NCBI GenBank assembly: GCA_035378955.1
Contig: DAOSUS010000100.1
Coordinates: forward strand, 1 to 10,636
Source: Candidatus Hydrogenedens sp.
GTDB lineage: Bacteria > Hydrogenedentota > Hydrogenedentia > Hydrogenedentales > Hydrogenedentaceae
Length of the DNA stretch: 10,636 bases
Reading direction: 5' to 3'
In this document: positions 7,368 through 10,636 of the stretch, piece after piece
How the letters are laid out: each line of letters begins with the position of its first letter
Position numbering within the stretch: position 1 is the stretch's first letter
The notes under the pieces: generated by a model
Database searches by the model: none
Seen by the model: the letters and a program-made list of their open reading frames with translations, nothing else
Told to the model about the DNA's origin: nothing
Made by a program: the position numbers and the translations under genes

Positions 7368-8795
7368 TTATTCCTGAATTATCTTATTATTTGGGTTAGT
7401 AAAACCTAACTTTTGTAAGGATTCTGGGGCTAAAAGAGTATCGTATTCTTCAGGGGTTAAAATTCCTTCTTCCAATACAATTTCCCGAATACCTTTTTTA
7501 ATACTGCTTGCTTTTTTCGCAATCATACATGCTTTCTCATATCCTATCTTTTGTATGAGTGCAGTTAAAGTTGCAGTAGAACTATTTACATAGGAACTAC
7601 AAACCTCACGGTTGGGAATAATTCCTTTAACACATTTTTCTGCAAATAGATGGGTTACATTTGTCAGCATTTCAAGCATATTCAACAAACAATGAGCAAT
7701 TAAAGGAACAAATGGGTTCAGTTCAAGATTTCCAGAGGAACAAGCAAATGTAATAGTCTGGTCAAAACCGAATGTGAGCATCGCCACCTGGCCTACAGCC
7801 TCAGGTAATACAGGATTTACTTTGCCTGGCATAATAGAGGAACCTGCTTGCAATCGTGGTAGTTGAATTTCTCGAAAACCTGCTTCAGGTCCAGAAGACA
7901 TTAATCTTAAATCATTGGCTATTTTATTAAGTGTTATAGCATAGGAGCGGATTATACCGGATACTTCTCCGAACACATCCAGATTTTGGGTTGCATCTAC
8001 CAAATTTTCTGCCCGTGAAAAACCAATATTTGATAATTCCCGCAGTTTATCTACAACACGGAAAATATAATCCCTTGGGGAACCCAAACCTGTCCCGATG
8101 GCTGTGCCTCCTAAATTTACTACGCGTAGCCTTTCTTCACATTTATAAATACGCCAACGGTCCCGTGACAAAGCATCAGCATAAGCACCCATCTCCCGTC
8201 CTAATGTAATAGGTGTTGCATCCTGAAGTTCTGTTCTTCCTATTTTTACAACATCAGAAAATTGCTTTTCATGTGTTTGAAACGACTCCAAAAGAAAAAT
8301 AATTTCAGTTTCTAATTTTCTTAACATTCTTATAGTAGCGAGTTTTAAAGCAGTAGGATAAGTATCATTTGTAGATTGGTGAAGATTTACATCATCTAAT
8401 GGAGAAATAATGTCATATTTTGCTCGTGGAAAACCTAATATCTCTAAAGCACGATTAGCAATAACTTCGTTAACATTCATATTTGTGCTGGTCCCTGCAC
8501 CCCCTTGAAGAGCATCAACAATTATATGTTCATTCCATCTACCATTTGCTACTTCTTCGCAAGCATTAAATATAGCCGATGCTTTACCTTGAGGTTGTGT
8601 TAAATATCCTAATGAATAATTTGTCTCTGCACACGCAAGTTTAACAATTCCGTAAGATTGTATCAATTCTGGATGTACAGATTGTCGAGAAATTGAAAAA
8701 TTCTCTACAGCCCGAGCCGTATGGATACCCCAATAGACATCCGCAGGTATTTTTTTTTCACCTAATAAATCGGTTTCAATTCGGTACTCTGACAT
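7368..8795 (-). CDS. aspA: Aspartate ammonia-lyase
   Basis: A 475-residue member of the fumarase/aspartase superfamily (E. coli AspA is 478). It converts L-aspartate reversibly to fumarate and ammonia. AspA-type landmarks are YRIETDLLGEKKIPADVYWG at the start, GGAGTSTNMNVNEVIANRA (98-116), HQSTNDTYPTALKLA, GRTELQDATPITLGRE, NLGGTAIGTGLGSP and the mobile catalytic SS-loop GSSIMPGKVNP (318-328) with its active-site serine. The wording of the N-terminal and HQSTND blocks favours aspartase over class II fumarase. It lies between hydG (gap 5 nt) and hydF (gap 3 nt), has almost no ribosome-binding site of its own, and must be co-expressed with the maturases. This implies a role in, or coupled to, hydrogenase assembly, for example as an ammonia source. 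That is inference. Confidence 0.93.
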   Translation of the reverse strand: MSEYRIETDLLGEKKIPADVYWGIHTARAVENFSISRQSVHPELIQSYGIVKLACAETNYSLGYLTQPQGKASAIFNACEEVANGRWNEHIIVDALQGGAGTSTNMNVNEVIANRALEILGFPRAKYDIISPLDDVNLHQSTNDTYPTALKLATIRMLRKLETEIIFLLESFQTHEKQFSDVVKIGRTELQDATPITLGREMGAYADALSRDRWRIYKCEERLRVVNLGGTAIGTGLGSPRDYIFRVVDKLRELSNIGFSRAENLVDATQNLDVFGEVSGIIRSYAITLNKIANDLRLMSSGPEAGFREIQLPRLQAGSSIMPGKVNPVLPEAVGQVAMLTFGFDQTITFACSSGNLELNPFVPLIAHCLLNMLEMLTNVTHLFAEKCVKGIIPNREVCSSYVNSSTATLTALIQKIGYEKACMIAKKASSIKKGIREIVLEEGILTPEEYDTLLAPESLQKLGFTNPNNKIIQE

Positions 8796-8800
8796 AGGAA

Positions 8801-10198
8801 TTACACATAAACATCCCGTTCACCCGATTTGACACGTACCAACATTTTTTCTGTTTTTGTCTTTCGGGCTTCAGGCATTGTATTTAATACTTCTTCAATC
8901 TTTGCCCAACCTACTTGTTTCGTTTCAGGAGATGCATAATCTTCAAGATATTCGGCAAAGGTGCTTAAAGCATTTACTTCGCAATGGTTTTTTATAAGCC
9001 CCGGCTTTGCAAGATCCATAAAGTCGGCACCGGTTCTACCCAAACGATAACAGGCAGTGCAAAAGGAAGGGATATAACCTAATTGTGTAACATCACAAAT
9101 AACTTCATCAAGACTACGGTGGTCGCCTAATGAGAATTGGCTCATGTCTTCTTCCTCGTCCCCTGTATAACCACCGGGATTTGTCCTACTCCCCGCTGAG
9201 ATTTGGGACACTCCTAACGCAAAGGTTTCTCTTCGTATATTTGGTGTTTCACGAGTAGACATGATTATACCCGTATAGGGCACTGTAAGCCTTAATATAG
9301 CTACAATTTTTCGAAAATCAAGGTCGGATACTGGATAAGGTGGGTGGGATGCAATATCAGAACCAACCGCAGGTTCAAGACGAGGAACACTTATTGTATG
9401 ACATCCTACACCAAAGGTATCTTCTAAATGTTTAATATGTTGCATCAAAGCAAGTATTTCAAATCTCCAATCGAACAAACCAAATAGAACACCAACACCC
9501 ACATCATCAATACCCGCTTTCATAGCACGGTCCATTGCCGTAATTCTCCAATCGAAATCTTTTTTAAGTCCACCCAGATGAACCTTTTGATATGTCTCTC
9601 TATGGTATGTTTCCTGAAACAATTGATATGTACCTATTTTTGCTTCTTTTAGTCTTTTAAACTCTTCAAGGGATAATGGTGCAACATTTACATTTACGCG
9701 TCTTATCTCTCCCCTACCTCTCTTTATACTATATATTGTTTCAATACAATGGATAATATAATCAAATCCTTCGGAAGGATATGACTCACCCGCAACTAAA
9801 AGGATGCGCTTATGTCCTTGGTCAACCAATGTTTCAACTTCTTTACGAACTTCTTCTTGTGTTAATGCTTTTCTACGAACCATTGTGTTACTTCTACGAA
9901 AAGCACAATATAAACATTCATTCTTGCATAGATTTGAGACATAAAGCGGAGCAAAAAGAACAAGCCTTTTCCCGTAAATTTCTTCTTTAACCTTTCGTGC
10001 AGTATCAAAAAGTTCCTTTAACAGGTCCGGGTCACTTATGGTTGCAAGTGTTGCTACTTCTGTCTCATTTAATCCCTTTAATTCAAGGGCTTTGGCAAGA
10101 ATTTCTCTGATATAGACGGCATCTTTTTTAGTGCTATTCTTCAAAGTTTCAAAGATGAATTCCTCATTAATAGGAACTGTTTCCACATTAGAACTCAT
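8801..10198 (-). CDS. hydG: [FeFe]-hydrogenase maturase HydG, tyrosine-cleaving radical SAM enzyme
   Basis: A 465-residue protein of the ThiH/HydG type. The radical SAM motif is Cys91, Cys95, Cys98 in SNLCKNECLYCAFRRSN. The C-terminal auxiliary cluster motif CX2CX22C is complete: Cys380, Cys383 and Cys406. This motif separates HydG from the thiazole enzyme ThiH. Other landmarks are LLVAGESYP, the IGTYQLFQETYHRETY region, GVGVLFGLFDWRFE, and CHTISVPRLEPA, whose His267 probably binds the dangler iron. HydG cleaves tyrosine to p-cresol and a fragment that yields CO and cyanide, assembled as an Fe(CO)2CN synthon. The ATG at 10198 has AAGGAA 7 nt upstream, the clearest ribosome-binding site in the run, consistent with hydG being the lead maturase gene. 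Confidence 0.97.
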   Translation of the reverse strand: MSSNVETVPINEEFIFETLKNSTKKDAVYIREILAKALELKGLNETEVATLATISDPDLLKELFDTARKVKEEIYGKRLVLFAPLYVSNLCKNECLYCAFRRSNTMVRRKALTQEEVRKEVETLVDQGHKRILLVAGESYPSEGFDYIIHCIETIYSIKRGRGEIRRVNVNVAPLSLEEFKRLKEAKIGTYQLFQETYHRETYQKVHLGGLKKDFDWRITAMDRAMKAGIDDVGVGVLFGLFDWRFEILALMQHIKHLEDTFGVGCHTISVPRLEPAVGSDIASHPPYPVSDLDFRKIVAILRLTVPYTGIIMSTRETPNIRRETFALGVSQISAGSRTNPGGYTGDEEEDMSQFSLGDHRSLDEVICDVTQLGYIPSFCTACYRLGRTGADFMDLAKPGLIKNHCEVNALSTFAEYLEDYASPETKQVGWAKIEEVLNTMPEARKTKTEKMLVRVKSGERDVYV

Positions 10199-10251
10199 AA
10201 TTCATTTCCTTATATTTATTAGTTAAACAGTATCTACACTGAAACAATATT
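10199..10251. other. Gap before hydG with a weak imperfect palindrome
   Basis: This 53-bp gap separates the receiver gene from hydG. It contains the imperfect palindrome CAGTATCTACACTG at 10228-10241 (four perfect end pairs, then partial symmetry). No clear -10/-35 pair and no terminator is visible, so the receiver gene and hydG may share a transcript. The palindrome could be an operator but may be chance. Confidence 0.25.
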
Positions 10252-10636
10252 CTATCTAATAACTTTTTTAAGAGCAGTAATCAATTGTTTTGGATTTAAA
10301 GGTTTTGATATAAATTCATCAATTTTCATTTGTTTTTTTTCTTCTTCAGAACGGGGACTAATGTCATATCCTAATTTGGAGTTTATACCTGTAATCATAA
10401 TAATAGGAATTTTTGATTTTTCATTATTAAAATCTCTTACTTTATTAACAAATCGTATCCCCTCATCAATTCCCCCCATCATCAAATCCGTAATAATTAC
10501 TGAAGGTGTATTAGAGACTAAAAACTCAAGGGCACTTTCAGAATTAGAAAATGCTATAACCCGATAATCCTCTCTTTCCAAAACAATTTTACAGAAATCC
10601 TGCACATCAATATCATCATCAACGACCATTATAATT
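10252..10636 (-). CDS. Response-regulator receiver-domain protein, start beyond the window edge
   Basis: The C-terminal about 128 residues of a stand-alone receiver domain. The reading frame continues upstream of the first ATG (10629) as Ile-Ile to the window edge, and IIMVVDDD is the usual first beta strand, so that ATG is internal and the true start lies outside. Counting from it, the acidic pocket is Asp4-Asp6, the phospho-acceptor is Asp48 (IITDLMM), the switch Thr is Thr80 (IMITG) and the conserved Lys is Lys109 (FISKPL). The Thr-Lys distance is 29 residues against about 22 in CheY, because of a loop reading SKLGYDISPRSEEEKKQ. I recall receiver proteins with a similar loop near hydrogenase genes in Deltaproteobacteria. 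No output domain follows. Its place 53 nt before hydG suggests a regulatory or signalling role linked to the hydrogenase system; its partner kinase is unknown. Confidence 0.85.
   Translation of the reverse strand, partial: IIMVVDDDIDVQDFCKIVLEREDYRVIAFSNSESALEFLVSNTPSVIITDLMMGGIDEGIRFVNKVRDFNNEKSKIPIIMITGINSKLGYDISPRSEEEKKQMKIDEFISKPLNPKQLITALKKVIR

Noticed and set aside
6952..7377. 141-residue open frame on the plus strand
   Set aside because: It lies wholly antisense to hydF (and the aspA end), whose conserved GTPase motifs are in the minus frame; its protein has no recognisable domain and looks like a shadow frame.
7368..8795. Class II fumarase instead of aspartase
   Set aside because: The N-terminal YRIETDLLGEKKIPADVYWG, HQSTNDTYPTA and NPVLPEAV wording fit aspartase; fumarase C typically reads NQSSNDTFP and NPTQCEA at these places.
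8801..10198. ThiH (thiamine thiazole synthesis) instead of HydG
   Set aside because: The full C-terminal CX2CX22C auxiliary cluster motif and the hydF/hydE neighbourhood identify HydG; ThiH lacks that motif.

Overview
All eleven genes that I can support lie on the minus strand, so the region reads right to left. Base composition is AT-rich. Two genes encode lipoprotein-type signal sequences and one encodes a membrane-anchored TPR protein, which suggests a diderm bacterium. A complete [FeFe]-hydrogenase maturation set (HydG, HydF, HydE) points to an anaerobic, hydrogen-metabolising organism. The cysteine-free FmdB-like protein and the GH38 gene recall little-cultivated lineages around Planctomycetes or Hydrogenedentes. 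That placement is an impression from recalled sequences, not a demonstrated assignment.

Right part (10636 to 5065): a response-regulator receiver protein, cut by the window edge, precedes a tight run hydG-aspA-hydF-hydE with gaps of 5, 3 and 17 nt. HydG makes the Fe(CO)2CN synthon from tyrosine, HydE processes it, and HydF is the scaffold that delivers the diiron precursor to the hydrogenase. An aspartate ammonia-lyase gene sits inside this run. One attractive but untested idea is that its ammonia feeds the bridging nitrogen of the H-cluster azadithiolate. No hydrogenase structural gene is present, so the client enzyme must be encoded elsewhere.

Middle (5064 to 2448): a 258-bp AT-rich gap carries a good extended -10 promoter for leuC. 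It is followed by leuC and leuD (3-isopropylmalate dehydratase, leucine biosynthesis; leuD starts at GTG) and a small FmdB-like protein that has lost the zinc-ribbon cysteines. leuA and leuB are not in the window.

Left part (2367 to 1): two predicted lipoproteins (one with a conserved-looking uncharacterised C-terminal domain, one NTF2-like), a YfgM-like membrane-anchored TPR protein, and the N-terminal 130 residues of a GH38 alpha-mannosidase-type protein running off the left edge. The GH38 protein keeps the first zinc-ligand motif but has Phe where the catalytic/zinc-ligand Asp is expected.

I saw no rRNA, tRNA, CRISPR array, insertion sequence or convincing rho-independent terminator. No intergenic stretch exceeds 300 bp. 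The most notable points are aspA embedded in the hydrogenase maturation operon, the receiver domain with an enlarged loop just upstream, the altered GH38 active site, and the cysteine-free FmdB-like protein.
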